From: Anaeramoeba flamelloides
Taxonomy: Eukaryota > Metamonada > Anaeramoebidae
Length of the DNA stretch: 64,000 bases
Direction of reading: 5' to 3'
Assembly: GCA_027625915.1 (NCBI GenBank)
Contig: JANTQA010000026.1
Location: forward strand, 6,076,001-6,140,000
Made by a program: the position numbers and the translations under genes. Positions 11,233 to 22,984 of this stretch are shown here, in pieces (position 1 is the stretch's first letter; each line of letters begins with the position of its first letter). The notes under the pieces were generated by a model. The model saw nothing but the letters and a program-made list of their open reading frames with translations, made no database searches and had not been told where the DNA came from.

Positions 11233-14200
11233 TTAAAGGGATAGAATAGATAGTTGAAGAAGATAAATTTATATGGAAATTTCCAAATTGAAATTATTTT
11301 TTATATTTTTTCTTTTTTTTTGATATCAAATTCATGTGCAAATTGTTTCTTTATTGCAAGATATAAAGTCAAAAAAGAGAAATTTTGTTCTTTTGAAGTT
11401 ATTAGCAAAGTAAAAAAGATTTTAAAAAAGACATATTGATTTGTATTTGAATTTTATCTCATTCTCAATTGAAGATCAAAATGAATCTGTTTTTTTCCCC
11501 AATACATCTAATGAAAATATTATTTTATTAACCTCTAACTGTGTAGAAAGTTGAGAAATGATGGTTTAAAATATGTGTTAGCTATACCTTTTGTCAATTT
11601 TATTACAACTTATCAATCAAATCAAAATCAAAAGAATAAAAATGTGAATAAATGATTCTTTCAATTTATAATTTGAATGATTGATTGTTAAAAACAATTA
11701 AAATTTTAAAAATCTCTTCATTTATTCAATAAGTATATTTTTATTATCAAAAAACTATTTTAAAATTTCTTAAATTTAATATTGATTAATTTTTAATTAA
11801 GATATTTTGAAATAAAAACATGATTATACAATATTTTTATTTTTTTTATTTTTTGAATGATATGCTTTTATGTGTATATTTATTCGTTAAAAATAGAAAT
11901 TAATAATTTTACTTGAGACAAATGAAATTTTTATCTTAATGTGTTATAAAAAATTGAAAAATCTAAATAAACATTAATATAAACATTTATCTTGACAAAA
12001 ATAAAGTATTTGTAAATAACTTTGCCAAGTCCTGAGAAAGTTTCAAAATCTCAATTAATTTGTTTAAATCGCGATATATCAAAAAATCGGGATAATCCAT
12101 AATGTTGAGATAATCTCAGAAAATTCTTTATATTCTATAAAATAAGGATAATTGTCTGACAAACAGTGATAAATGTCAAAATATCGTGACAAAAATTAGA
12201 TCACAATTTAATAGTTGGTGTCTTTTGGGCTAATTCAAAAATATTTTTAAAAAATTTTATTTGTTTGTTCATAATACAGTTCCTTGAAAAAAAGTTATTC
12301 TTTATATAAAAAAAATAAAAAATTCTTGATTCAATCACGGATAAGATCAAATAGTTTTTTATAGTATTTTATATCCATTTGGTTGTCTGGTAAATAGTTA
12401 TTTTGGATCAAAAATAATAAGAACTAAAGAGAATTAAATATTTTCTCAGTAAAAACTGGTGTTGTAAATTATGATGAATAAAAAGGGTTCCAAAACAATC
12501 AAACCTTCACATGTTCTTTAAAGATGGTGTTCTTGGGTTTAAATATTTTCAATATTCTCAGAAATCTGAAAGAGGTTTGATTAATTTTCCAATACTTTCA
12601 AAACAGTAGAGTCACATTACTACCAATAATTGAGAATTTTTTACAGTTTTTTTCTAGTAGTTAGTCTTCCACTTATAATATATTTGCATTTCTTAGAAAA
12701 GGCTGCTCCAGTATAATGAGGTTTTTTATTGATCAAACGCCAATAAGAAAGAAAATTACAATTTATTTTTTTTTATATTTAACGAGTGAAGGTAATAATC
12801 CTATTTTTTAAAAAAAATATTTTATATTTAATTACAATGCTGAAATAGATGCCTATATATTTGATCATGATAATCAAAGGAGAGTTTATATTTCATTTAA
12901 AAAAAAATGAAATAATTCTAAAAATATTTATCCACAACAAACAGTCTCATTCCTTTTCTAAATATATAGGTCTTTCTAAACTTTCGAACATTTGAATACA
13001 TTTTATCTATCTTTGACTCATTTTTTAACGTTGTAAAAATGAAACACGTTTTAAAAGTCTCAAATATTTGTAAAAGCCAATGAATTTTTTCTCAGGTAAT
13101 TTCAAAAAGAGTAATTTTCTTTGTTTAGCTGTTATCAATTTGATGTGGAATATTACGATTTTCTGATTTTTCTTGTAGAGTATAATTAATCATGATTTTT
13201 TAATATTATCTTGAATTTATTACTAATCTTATGAAACTAGATGTCATCATATAATTTTCTATTTTATAAGAGTTAATTCTTAATATTCAATTCATATTTT
13301 TATTAACAAGATTTGATTATTGATTTCTTCTTATATCAATTAAAGCTAATGCTGAAATTTAGAAAATTTTGATAATTGATAAAATTGAATCAATAAAAAA
13401 AATTATTTTTGTATATTTTTAAAATTTTAAAAAAATATTTTATCTTCAAAATTTTATTTAATTGAAGAAAACAATAAAACATTTTCGAGAGTAGTTTAAT
13501 TTTTTTAAGATTCTTTTTTCTTGAAAAAAATATACTGAAATAAGAATAAAAAGAATTATTTTTTTAATTAAACTTTTTCTATATAAAAATAATTTCTTTT
13601 TGCTTCTTTTCAAAAAAAATATTGTTCTTAAAAAAATTATAGAAATAAAAAAAAATAATTTTTTACACTTTCAAAGGTTGTTATTTTATTGTGAATTTAA
13701 TTTACTAATTCATAAATTGATTGTGAAAATATAATAGAAACAAAACACTAAAATAAAATCTTATATTTATTCAATCTTACTATTAAATTCATGAATGTCA
13801 CCATGAAATTTTGTTCAGTAATATTCACAAAATAATTATTTTTATGAAAAAAAATGAACATTTATCTGTTGTATTGTGATTTGTTTATCATAAGAAATCC
13901 CAAAATGTATGATTTTTAATATTCAAAAAAAAAAATTTTTTTTTCCATATATGAATTTTTTCACAAAAGTTTGATTTTCAATTCTTAAAAATTTAATACT
14001 CGCCTATTATGTCAGGTGGATACTTTTGAAACACCATTATTTTTTTTTCATGAAAAAATTAAAAAAAAAAATTGGCGTGAATTACAACTTTTTGAAAAAA
14101 ATAAAAAATATAACAGTTTTTTGTTTCTTTTTTTGAATGTTACAACAAATAAAAATAAAAAATCGAACATTTTGACCTTAGGATCTATAAATTTTGATTT

Positions 14201-14790
14201 ACTAAATATTTTTAAATAGTTATTTGAACACTTACTCTTACTGAAAGTGATTAATTTATAATGTTATTTATTAGTGGTTTAAACAAATTTTAATAAAAAT
14301 AGAATGTCCACGTTTTAATATTATTCAAAATATTCGCCATTATAGGTAATATTATATAATATTTTTTTCAAAATCTGTTCCATATATGTTTTTTTTTTTT
14401 GATATTAAAAAATATAATTTGAATTTTCAAATTTGAAAAAAAAATATAAAATTATTTGAAAAATTCAAATCTTTTTAATAAAGTTGAACCAAAATTAAAT
14501 TTTCGTTGATCTTTCTATTTTTTCTTCAGGTAATTTTTGGTTACTCCATAAAGTCACTCATAAAAGTTTGTCATTTGTTTATTATATGCTGTTTATTTTT
14601 TTGGATTGTATATTGCCTGTTTGCTACGTATTCATATATTCTGTTGGATAATGATAAATTCAAAAAAAAAAAAAAATTAACTTTTTATTTTAAATTCCAT
14701 TTTATAATTTCTTGGAAACCAACCTTTCAAACCTGTTTTTTCCAACAACGAATTTGTTTTTTAATTAATTTACTAATTTTCTTAATATCT

Positions 14791-15428
14791 AGACCAAGAA
14801 AATCATTTTATCAATGCTTATAAAAACTTTTCTAAAATAGGAAATTGAACTAAAAATTGTAAAAATATATTTGTGAATTTATTGATATGTTAATTCTATG
14901 TTGGCACAAATTAAAAAGATAATCTCGTAGTTGGTTTTTGTTTTTTCTTGAAAAAAATATTATCCATGAAGAAAATACTTTGTTTATTTTTTTTTGGTAA
15001 GAGGTTCTAATTATAATGATAAGAAATAGATATTTTTTCCTACTTTTTCAATAAATTAAGAAATACCAGTATTTGAATTATAAGTGGGAAACAATTTTCA
15101 CTTTCTTTTACATATTTTTTCCTTTTATAAATTGAGATCTTAAAGAATTAAGTTGTAATTTGTGATTTCGAGTTCATTTTCGTGAAAAAAGGAAAATATC
15201 GAAAATAAAGCGAAAATTATTCTCAATTAAAATTTAAATATTAGTAGATGAAAAATTTGTATAAAATACCCGGATTAATAAATTCCTTTGTTTTGACAAT
15301 GAAAAAAAGTATACGAGGTATCATAAATCTCTGAAACTGATTAATTCACAAATATATTTTAAGATTTTTAGTTCAATTTCCTATTTTAAGTTTTTTATAT
15401 GCATTTGATAAAAGAATTTTCTTGGTCT
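14791..15428. mobile_element. Foldback element with ~90-bp diverged inverted repeats
   Basis: The left arm starts AGACCAAGAAAATCATTTTA and contains AAATAGGAAATTGAACTAAA and ATATATTTGTGAATT. The right arm is its reverse complement with small indels (AATTCACAAATATATTTT, TTAGTTCAATTTCCTATTTT, GAATTTTCTTGGTCT). The arms enclose about 450 bp of non-coding DNA. No target duplication could be fixed. Divergence of the arms indicates an older insertion than the TTAA element at 10678. Confidence 0.7.
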
Positions 15429-15967
15429 AAATGTTGAGAAAATTTGGAATGTATTTAAACAACATGACAGTTTTTGTAACAAAATGATTTTAAAGTTTAG
15501 ATATCATTTTTCTAAAACTCGAAATTGAACTATAAGTGGATTTTCACATAATGTAATTTCTCATTAGCCCAAAGAATTTTGAAAACCAATTGTCAAAAGG
15601 CAAATATCTCTCTATTTGTTATCTTCAATTTAAGAGATCAACAAACCTCAACCTTATTAAGAAAGTAAAAAGGGGAAAGGTTCTGAAAAGATTAACTTTC
15701 ACAAACCTTTTTTTTCTCGACAAGGATTCCAAAATAAGATTCCTTAAAAATAATAAAAAATCTGAAATTTTCTTTTAATTGTGTAAATTTTATGAAATCT
15801 CTCTGTTAAATATAATTAAGGACCAAAAGAAGAAATTGAAAGAGTAACCATGACCACTCTCAAATTTGAAAGACAAGTAATGAATCTACAAAAAAATAAT
15901 TAACATTTTTCTAATTTTGGTCTTTTTGAACACAAAAAACAAATTCTCTCCAAAAAATCAAAAGTGG

Positions 15968-18900
15968 ATGTACAACTCACAAAGAAAATTTCTTCTGCTT
16001 TTCCTGTTAATTGTCTTTGTGTTATTCAACTGTTGTTCAGCAAGCTTACCGAAGTGTACATTAGTTGTTTCCAAAACTGGGAATGATACCAATAATTGTG
16101 AAGAATACGACAATGCCTGTCTAACCATTGAAAGGGCTATGGGCTTATCGAAGGATGGTGATGTGATTTGCGTTTATGAAGGGACGTATTATATCGCCAA
16201 GACGATCTCTTTAACATCACAGACGCTAGTTTCCATTAAGGGACCACAAAAAACCATTATTGACGCAAGCTCCGGAAGGAAGTGTCTGGTTGTCGATGGG
16301 GATTACTCACCAACCGTTGATGGGTTTACGTTCCAAAACTGTCAAAGCGATGATTCGACAAATGCAGGATCGTTGACTTTTCGGTGCGCAACGACGTCAC
16401 CAAATCCCAAATTGCAAAATAGTGTTATCCAATACAGCACAGGGCAGATCGCTGGTGGTGTTTATGTTGAAAACTGTGCGGTCTCTTTCCTAAATATTGA
16501 AATTTTGGACAACCAAGCCAACTCTGAGTCTGGGGAAAGCTCTGGGGGTCTTTATTGCAGCACCAACGTTAACAATCAGAAGACAAATTTACAATTCAGC
16601 AATGTGGTTATTGCAAATAACATTAATGCAAAGAACAAGCTTACAAACAATATTGGCGCTGGGCAGAATTGCAATGTGAATTCAAATAGGCTAAATAACT
16701 GTGGTACCTGTTCAAATGGAGGCAACTGTTTACCAAATGGGTATTGCGAGTGCTTGCAGGGATCTTCTTTACCGTCTCCTGATTGTAAATACTGCCCCCC
16801 GGGAAGCTATTCCAATGCGGTCAACTCTACAAGCTGCCTCCTATGTGATCCAAATTACTACAACGAAAAGCAAGGGAACTCTAGGTGCTCACCCTGCCCG
16901 GACAGCACAACAAATAAGGGGAAGGGCAACACCGAATGCACGCCCACCAAAATCACTGGCGGCATCACGTTGCTATTCCATAATTCAACAAGCTTGCAAT
17001 TGCAATTTGATCTCAGCAAAAACGTATTCCCCATCTCAGGTTTCCATGTTTGGTATCAGCAAGTAGGCGACGATCAATGGGAAATTGAAAATTTGTTACC
17101 CATCCAAAACATCATATATTTAAATGGATTAATTAGTGGTTCGTATAATGTCAAGATCTGTGGTTGGAACGATCAAGGTGACGGTATTTTTTCTGACACC
17201 ATGCAGTTCAAAACCTTGCCAGCGACTGTGCCCTTGCAAATTACAAAAATATATTCAATCCAGCCTACGACCCCTTCGTCGTTTAAATTTGGCTGGGGCG
17301 AGCCCAATAATGGCGGCAACACCATACTGTCCTATCAAATACTATATAGAAAGGCCAACCATCAGCAATGGAACGAGATCAACATTACAAATGATTCCTC
17401 AATGGCCAAGAATTATAATTTGACAGATTTATTATCGGGCGAATACGACATCGAAATGTCCTCGGCAAACGCCATTGGGCAATCAGAGTATTCTCTTGAA
17501 CACTCCTTTTGGACCTCCAATGCAGTCCCACCCAATGCCATTACAAATATTAATTTAAAAGATCGAAGTAGCTCAAGCTTAACAATCGGGTGGGGTATCC
17601 CCTGGAATGGCGGCAAGCAAATTTCCAATTACGAATTAAAATATTGTCCAATTGAAAAAAAAACTGATTCCTGTGACAATATAAATTGGCAAACAATCAA
17701 TTTCGACAACACAAACGAGGCAATTTATGAAATCAAAAATTTATTAAGTGGTTACTATATCGTTATATTGCGAGCGGAAAACGGCATTACGCCAAACCCT
17801 GATTTTAGTGGCGAGTTTGTTTTTGAAACAAGAAACACAACAGTTCCCGGCGAGGTGTCGAATGTGCAAGTGGTGGGGTTTACTTCAAGCTCAATTACCA
17901 TTAATTGGGACAAAACAGACCAAGGAGGATCAAAAATATTTAATTACAGAATTTGGTATAATAGCTCCTACATTGATTCCAATGTCGCTTTTAATTTCTA
18001 CACACTCTCCAATTTGAAATCTGGCTATTATGCAATTTCAATACAAGCTCAAAATGATGTAGGCTTTGGTAACCATTCAAAAAAAATTATTTGTTCAACC
18101 GACGGACCCCAGTTACCCGGGAAGGTGAGCAATTTAAAAAAATTGGCAGGTGATGATGATTCTTTAAAAATTAGTTGGGATACACCCCAAAATTATGGGG
18201 AGAAAATTACTAATTATCAAATAAATTATACATGTATTGATTGTGACAATTTTAGCTTGAAGAATAATGGTGATGATGATGATAATAATAATCATAATCA
18301 TAATCATAATCATAATAATAATCATCAATATGGTAAAGTGGATCAAACTGAGACGCTGGTTTGGAATGAAATTAGAACAGGGAATGACTCAACTAGTATT
18401 CTAATCAAAAATTTACAAAAACAGAAAAACTATGATATTTCAATAATTGCATATAACAGTGTAGGTTGGTCAAATCATTGGAGCAATTTATTAAAAGTTA
18501 AAACAGATGATAGTACAACACCCGATAAAATAACCCCAAATCCCACCGTAGCGGAAAGGGGATCAACTTTTATTACAGTGAATTGGACAAAGCCCGCTGA
18601 CGGTGGGTCTCCCTTAAACCATTATTGGTTTTATTGGAAAAACATTGCGGGTGATGGCGAATATATTTCAATTAAAATTGATGTAAATGATTTAGAGTCC
18701 TTGCAGTATACTATTACTAAACGGGAAAATGGCACCTATGAAATTGTCATTTGCGCAGAAAATATAAATGGGATCGGAGCCAAATCAAATCCCTTAATCG
18801 TGCAAACTTTACCACCTACGGTTCCCTCGGTGCCCTTAAACCCACGACAGTACGATTCAACTAGTTCGACTATTAATATGCTTTGGGAATTCCCGGAAAG

Positions 18901-20845
18901 CGATGGCGGCTCGCAAATTACAAATTTCGATTTCGTTTTTACATCAACGACACACGAGGGGTTTAAAATACCCTTCACTTCACAAAAAACGGTTTTTTAC
19001 CTCGCCAAGGGGTTACTATCTGGTAATTATAATGTGTCGATGTCTTCAGTTAATGCAATTGGTAAAGGCGAGAGTGTAGATTTTAAAGTGGTTACGATGC
19101 CTCCCAAAAAGCCTTCGCCGATCGAAGGGCTACAGACCATATCTGGGACTTCAACCACAATAATTATTTCTTGGACACAGCCCCAGAACAATGGTGACAA
19201 GATTTTGGATTACATAATTGAATGGAAAGGCGTAAACGATCTTCATTATCAAAATACTACTTTTTATGCTTCGGATGCCATCATATTTCAATTACCGAAT
19301 TTGATTTCTGGTGATTATCAAATTAAATTGTCTTCAAGAAATAGCATTGGCACCAGTTTACCAAGTTGTGTTAACGCTAGTACTTCTGCTGCCACAGTCC
19401 CCGGCCAGGTACGAGATATTAAAAAAAAGGATGTCACTTCGTCTAGTATTCAAATTGAATGGGAAGTTCCAAACAATGGCGGCAGGAAAATTGAGAAATA
19501 TGAAATTAATTACTTTTTAAATAGTGACAATGTAGATGATTTTTATGATCATTATTACAACGATAATGATAATGGTACTATTATTTATAGTGATCAGAAT
19601 TCTGCGGTAATTAAAGATTTGTTATCAGGGAACTATTCTATTGAAATAAAGGCAATGAACGAAATAGGGGCTTCGCGGGAATGGAGTCAAATGATCGACA
19701 TTGCAACAAACCCACCAACACTTCCTGGGGAAATCAGTTCGATACATTCAATTATTTATAGAAGGAAAATCCTTTTCAATTGGGCAGAACCAGATAATGG
19801 TGGTTCCAAAATTTTGAATTATAATATTACTTGCCGAAATGATAAGAAATCTTATTTAACGAATAGCACAATGTTTACGATCCACGATTTGAGCCCAAGC
19901 ACTAATTATAATTTCGATATTTATGCAATCAACGAACAAGGTAACGGAGCCGTCACTGTTTTTCACAACAAAACTGGATCTCCTTACCCTGGAACGGTTG
20001 CATATTGTATGTCGCTTCAAACGACTTCAATCTCAATTGTACTGCGGTGGCAATTGGATGATCCAGATCCTGTGACTTTTAGTGTTCGTGTGACCAATAA
20101 CGAGAAAACAATCAGTGGTATTAAATTAAATTATTTGGCACTAGATGGTTTACTTCCAAATGTTAACTATGGTTTCCAAATACAAGCCCAGATCGGCGAA
20201 TACAAAGGTAATTGGAGCCAAACATTTTATTTTAAAACGGCAAAGTACAAACCTGCACAGGTGAAAAATATCAAGATTAAATCAGTGGAAAGCGATTCTG
20301 TATCGTTTTCCTGGGACGGCCCCAGAAATAATGGTTACCCCATTGACTATTATAATATCCAAGTGTTTGACAAAAAAGATGATAACCCAATAATTAAAAC
20401 TAGCGAAAAGCTTTCGATCACTATAAATGCATTAAAGGCAAGCACCACATATTATATCAAAATCCATGCCCATAATTACGAAGGTGATGGGACCGATAGC
20501 GATGCTAAGAAATTCATTACCAAGGCCAATCCAGATAAAAAGGAAAATTTGGGCTTGCTGATCGGTATTTCAATAGCAGCAGTTGGCGTGGTGCTCTTAG
20601 CTGGTGCCTCATATTATTACTGGAGAAGAAGAAAGGTAATAAAGGTCAACCCCAACGTCATGGTCTATAGTATCGATGGCGGCGACTCCTCAGGATCAGA
20701 CGATTTTCTTGATGAAAAGCAACAAGTCGAAGAACAGTTTATTTCCAATTTGATTAATGATACAATCAATAGTGAAAAGGTTCAATTTTATAATGATTTT
20801 GATGACGACCAAGTTGATGAAACTACCCATTTATTATCAGATTAA
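15968..20845 (+). CDS. Type I surface receptor: beta-helix-like head, EGF/ephrin-receptor-like Cys-rich region, 12 FN3 domains, one TM
   Basis: A single exon of 1625 residues. The ATG at 15968 is chosen because it begins a textbook signal peptide (basic MYNSQRK, then a Leu/Phe/Val-rich core, then CSASLPKC); an upstream TTG in frame is ignored. Residues ~27-240 resemble a pectin-lyase-like right-handed beta-helix (repeated D/N-rich turns, GTYYIAKTISL, GGVYVENC). Residues ~243-327 hold an EGF-like module (CSNGGNCLPNGYCEC) and a GCC2/GCC3 ephrin-receptor-like Cys module (CPPGSYSN, CSPCPD). Twelve fibronectin type III domains follow to about residue 1520. Most contain the pattern W..P..NGG..I..Y and a late LLSG.Y strand; several start with TVPG. 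A membrane span lies at ~1529-1552 (LGLLIGISIAAVGVVLLAGA), followed by a stop-transfer RRRK and an acidic tail ending ETTHLLSD, which fits the [DE]xxxL[LI] endocytic/lysosomal sorting motif. FN3 domain 5 carries an inserted Asp/Asn/His tract. An adhesion or recognition receptor at the plasma membrane is inferred; the ligand is unknown. Confidence 0.92.
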   Translation: MYNSQRKFLLLFLLIVFVLFNCCSASLPKCTLVVSKTGNDTNNCEEYDNACLTIERAMGLSKDGDVICVYEGTYYIAKTISLTSQTLVSIKGPQKTIIDASSGRKCLVVDGDYSPTVDGFTFQNCQSDDSTNAGSLTFRCATTSPNPKLQNSVIQYSTGQIAGGVYVENCAVSFLNIEILDNQANSESGESSGGLYCSTNVNNQKTNLQFSNVVIANNINAKNKLTNNIGAGQNCNVNSNRLNNCGTCSNGGNCLPNGYCECLQGSSLPSPDCKYCPPGSYSNAVNSTSCLLCDPNYYNEKQGNSRCSPCPDSTTNKGKGNTECTPTKITGGITLLFHNSTSLQLQFDLSKNVFPISGFHVWYQQVGDDQWEIENLLPIQNIIYLNGLISGSYNVKICGWNDQGDGIFSDTMQFKTLPATVPLQITKIYSIQPTTPSSFKFGWGEPNNGGNTILSYQILYRKANHQQWNEINITNDSSMAKNYNLTDLLSGEYDIEMSSANAIGQSEYSLEHSFWTSNAVPPNAITNINLKDRSSSSLTIGWGIPWNGGKQISNYELKYCPIEKKTDSCDNINWQTINFDNTNEAIYEIKNLLSGYYIVILRAENGITPNPDFSGEFVFETRNTTVPGEVSNVQVVGFTSSSITINWDKTDQGGSKIFNYRIWYNSSYIDSNVAFNFYTLSNLKSGYYAISIQAQNDVGFGNHSKKIICSTDGPQLPGKVSNLKKLAGDDDSLKISWDTPQNYGEKITNYQINYTCIDCDNFSLKNNGDDDDNNNHNHNHNHNNNHQYGKVDQTETLVWNEIRTGNDSTSILIKNLQKQKNYDISIIAYNSVGWSNHWSNLLKVKTDDSTTPDKITPNPTVAERGSTFITVNWTKPADGGSPLNHYWFYWKNIAGDGEYISIKIDVNDLESLQYTITKRENGTYEIVICAENINGIGAKSNPLIVQTLPPTVPSVPLNPRQYDSTSSTINMLWEFPESDGGSQITNFDFVFTSTTHEGFKIPFTSQKTVFYLAKGLLSGNYNVSMSSVNAIGKGESVDFKVVTMPPKKPSPIEGLQTISGTSTTIIISWTQPQNNGDKILDYIIEWKGVNDLHYQNTTFYASDAIIFQLPNLISGDYQIKLSSRNSIGTSLPSCVNASTSAATVPGQVRDIKKKDVTSSSIQIEWEVPNNGGRKIEKYEINYFLNSDNVDDFYDHYYNDNDNGTIIYSDQNSAVIKDLLSGNYSIEIKAMNEIGASREWSQMIDIATNPPTLPGEISSIHSIIYRRKILFNWAEPDNGGSKILNYNITCRNDKKSYLTNSTMFTIHDLSPSTNYNFDIYAINEQGNGAVTVFHNKTGSPYPGTVAYCMSLQTTSISIVLRWQLDDPDPVTFSVRVTNNEKTISGIKLNYLALDGLLPNVNYGFQIQAQIGEYKGNWSQTFYFKTAKYKPAQVKNIKIKSVESDSVSFSWDGPRNNGYPIDYYNIQVFDKKDDNPIIKTSEKLSITINALKASTTYYIKIHAHNYEGDGTDSDAKKFITKANPDKKENLGLLIGISIAAVGVVLLAGASYYYWRRRKVIKVNPNVMVYSIDGGDSSGSDDFLDEKQQVEEQFISNLINDTINSEKVQFYNDFDDDQVDETTHLLSD

Positions 20846-21224
20846 TTCTTTTGTTTTTTTTTTTTTTTTTTTTTTTTTATTTTTTTATTATTGCTATTTT
20901 ACAATATTGTATATGTTGTCAATATTAATTATTGTTTTATATTATATTCCAGAATAATATAATTTTATTGTTTTTATAAGAAAGAATAATTCTAATGATA
21001 TTCATAGCAATAATAACACCACCATAATCTTGATTTAATTAATCAATTTTATATAATACAGCTTTGATTGATTTTTGAAAAGAATTTTTATTTCAAAATC
21101 GGTTTTTTTTTATTTTTATTTTATATGAGAAATACATTAGAGATTTTATGTAATTTGTATTCATTAATAAGAAAAATTTTAAATTTTTTTCATTGACTGA
21201 GTTCTAATAATTAGTTATCGAAAC

Positions 21225-21540
21225 TCATCTGTATTTCAAAAATTTGTGACTTTTCTGAAATAATAAATTGAAAAAAGAAATTATTTTTTTTGTATTCAAG
21301 AATGAAAAATCTTTAAATCATATTAATAATTCACTTTTTAATTCTTCAAAATATAAAATAACCAGTTATTTTAAAAATTCGTGAAATAAAAATTCATAAA
21401 AACTAAAAAAAAGCGAATTAAAATTTTTGAAATGAAAATTACCTATTTTTTATTACTGAACTTTTTACTGAAAAAAAGACTAACAAAAAGTTTTTTTTAT
21501 ATTTATTTTTTTCATTGAAAAGAAATTACATAGTTTCTAA
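21225..21540 (+). repeat. GTGAGTCACAATTTTTGAAA repeat family, degenerate partial copy
   Basis: 21225-21438 matches 42525-42718 (TTTCAAAAATTTGTGACTTTTC... AAATAATAAATTG ... CTAAAAAAAAGCGAATTAAAA). 21409-21540 matches the start of the 42692-43040 element (TTTTTGAAATGAAAATTACC, TTATTACTGAACTTT, GAAATTACATAG). Both matches are diverged. It shows that two adjacent units of the family travel or duplicate together. Confidence 0.55.
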
Positions 21541-22301
21541 TTTCTGAATTACTATTGGTAATTTTTATGTTTTTTGTTTTTCAACTTTATAATTGAAAAA
21601 AAACTTTAAAAAAAAAAAAGAAAAAGAAAAGAATAATTAAGAAAAAGAAATCAAAAAAAAGAAATTTTTGAACGGAAAAGATAAACAAAAAATGTAAGAA
21701 ATTCGAAAAAAAGGTGTCATCTAAAGGTGAAATTTTATGATATATGTATAACTGATAAAATAGAACAAAATCAATTTCCAATCGCCTAATAAAGAAAATC
21801 ATTATTTTTTAAAAAATTGTTTATTTTACAACATAAGAGTAGAAAATTAAAATTATGTAATAATGTAAATGGAAAATCGAAAATAATTTGAAAAATATAA
21901 AATTAATAAAATAAATAGTTAATAATTAAAAATTAATTAAAAAGATCTTTTGATATTCTCATTAATATTATTAATATTAATATATCAAAAAGTTGTAATA
22001 ATATTCTATATGTACTGTGACATAAGTTTATTTTAATTTCAAATGTATCAAAAATTTTATATTAACAACAATAATCTTAAAAGGTTAAGATTTCTATTAA
22101 TTCATAAAGATTTATTGTTTATGTATTTTGAGAAATATTCATGTGTTTTTTATATGAAAAAAAAATACTAATAAAGATAAATATTTTCTTTGTTTCCTTG
22201 AGTACAAACTTTAAACATACCGCTATATTTTATTTGTGGGTTTTGCGTTATATATTAATATATATATATATAAGTAATTAAACTAGATTTCGAAATAGTT
22301 A

Positions 22302-22764
22302 ACTCACTTTATAATGGTACTGAAAGTCGTTTTGGGGTTTTAGTCCGTATTCTTATCAAAAAAATTTTATTAAATATTTTTGAATAAGAATCTTTTTTTC
22401 ACATTTTGCAGATTTTTGTTTTGCTTTTTGAAATTTTTGTTTTTCTTTTTCTTTTTCTTTTCTTTTTCTTTTTCGATTTCTTTTTCTATTTCTTTTTTTT
22501 TCTTTTTTTTTTTTTTTTTTTTTTCTCTAAATTTTTTCTTTTCTTTTTTTTTTTTTTTTTTGATACTTTTTTTTTTGCAAAAGATCATCTGAAAAAAAAA
22601 AGATCTTGAAAAAGACAAATAATCACTAAGAAAATCGAGACTCTGTAATGTCTTTTAAAATTCATTTTAATAATTAGTAAAAAATCTGGTTGCTAACTTT
22701 TCTTCAGTGAAAGTTCAGTAATAAAAAAACAGTAATTCTCATTTCAAAAATTGTGACTCACTTT
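22302..22764 (-). mobile_element. GTGAGTCACAATTTTTGAAA repeat family, copy a
   Basis: In minus orientation it starts AAAAGTGAGTCACAATTTTTG and ends ATTATAAAGTGAGTTAACTA, matching the ends of copies at 42692-43040 and 58470-58793. Its interior shares the order of landmarks (TCATTACAGAG-like, TTTTTAATAGACATTACAGAG region, GCAAAATT, a Lys-codon-like purine tract) with copy b. It is longer than the others because a pyrimidine/purine tract has expanded (22437-22560). Non-coding. Confidence 0.65.
22437..22560. repeat. Polypyrimidine tract (CTTTTT/T runs)
   Basis: A plus-strand tract of almost only T and C, with CTTTTT units and T runs of up to about 20. It lies inside the repeat copy at 22302-22764, where other copies have only a short purine/pyrimidine segment, so it is a local slippage expansion. 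Open frames of Phe or Lys runs across it are artefacts. Confidence 0.8.
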
Positions 22765-22984
22765 TTTTTAGTTTTTCTGAATTTTAGTTTATAATTTTTT
22801 AAAAAATCAGGTTTTTATATATTTAAAATTATTTAAAAGTTAATTACAAATCTTGTTTAATTATTTCTTGTTCTTGAATTCTAAAGGGTATATATATATT
22901 TTTTAATTTATTATTTCGGGTGAGTAGCAATTTTTGAAATTGTGTTTAGATTTTTTACAAGATCGAAATTTTTATTATACAAGT

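Larger units (their letters stand above)
9471..15967. other. 6.5-kb AT-rich gene desert
   Basis: No protein-like exon could be supported. The stretch contains two foldback elements (10678-11232 and 14791-15428, listed separately). A T-run follows the stop of the PH/RUN gene at about 9476-9491. Small open frames at 14016-14219 and 14506-14823 are low-complexity and were not accepted. Confidence 0.65.

Noticed and set aside
14016-14823. Two plus-strand open frames, one with hydrophobic stretches
   Set aside because: They are low complexity, the first has no ATG context, and the second runs into the foldback arm at 14791. No homology was recognised.
22370-22618. Overlapping open frames encoding Phe runs on one strand and Lys runs on the other
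   Set aside because: Produced by the pyrimidine tract at 22437-22560.
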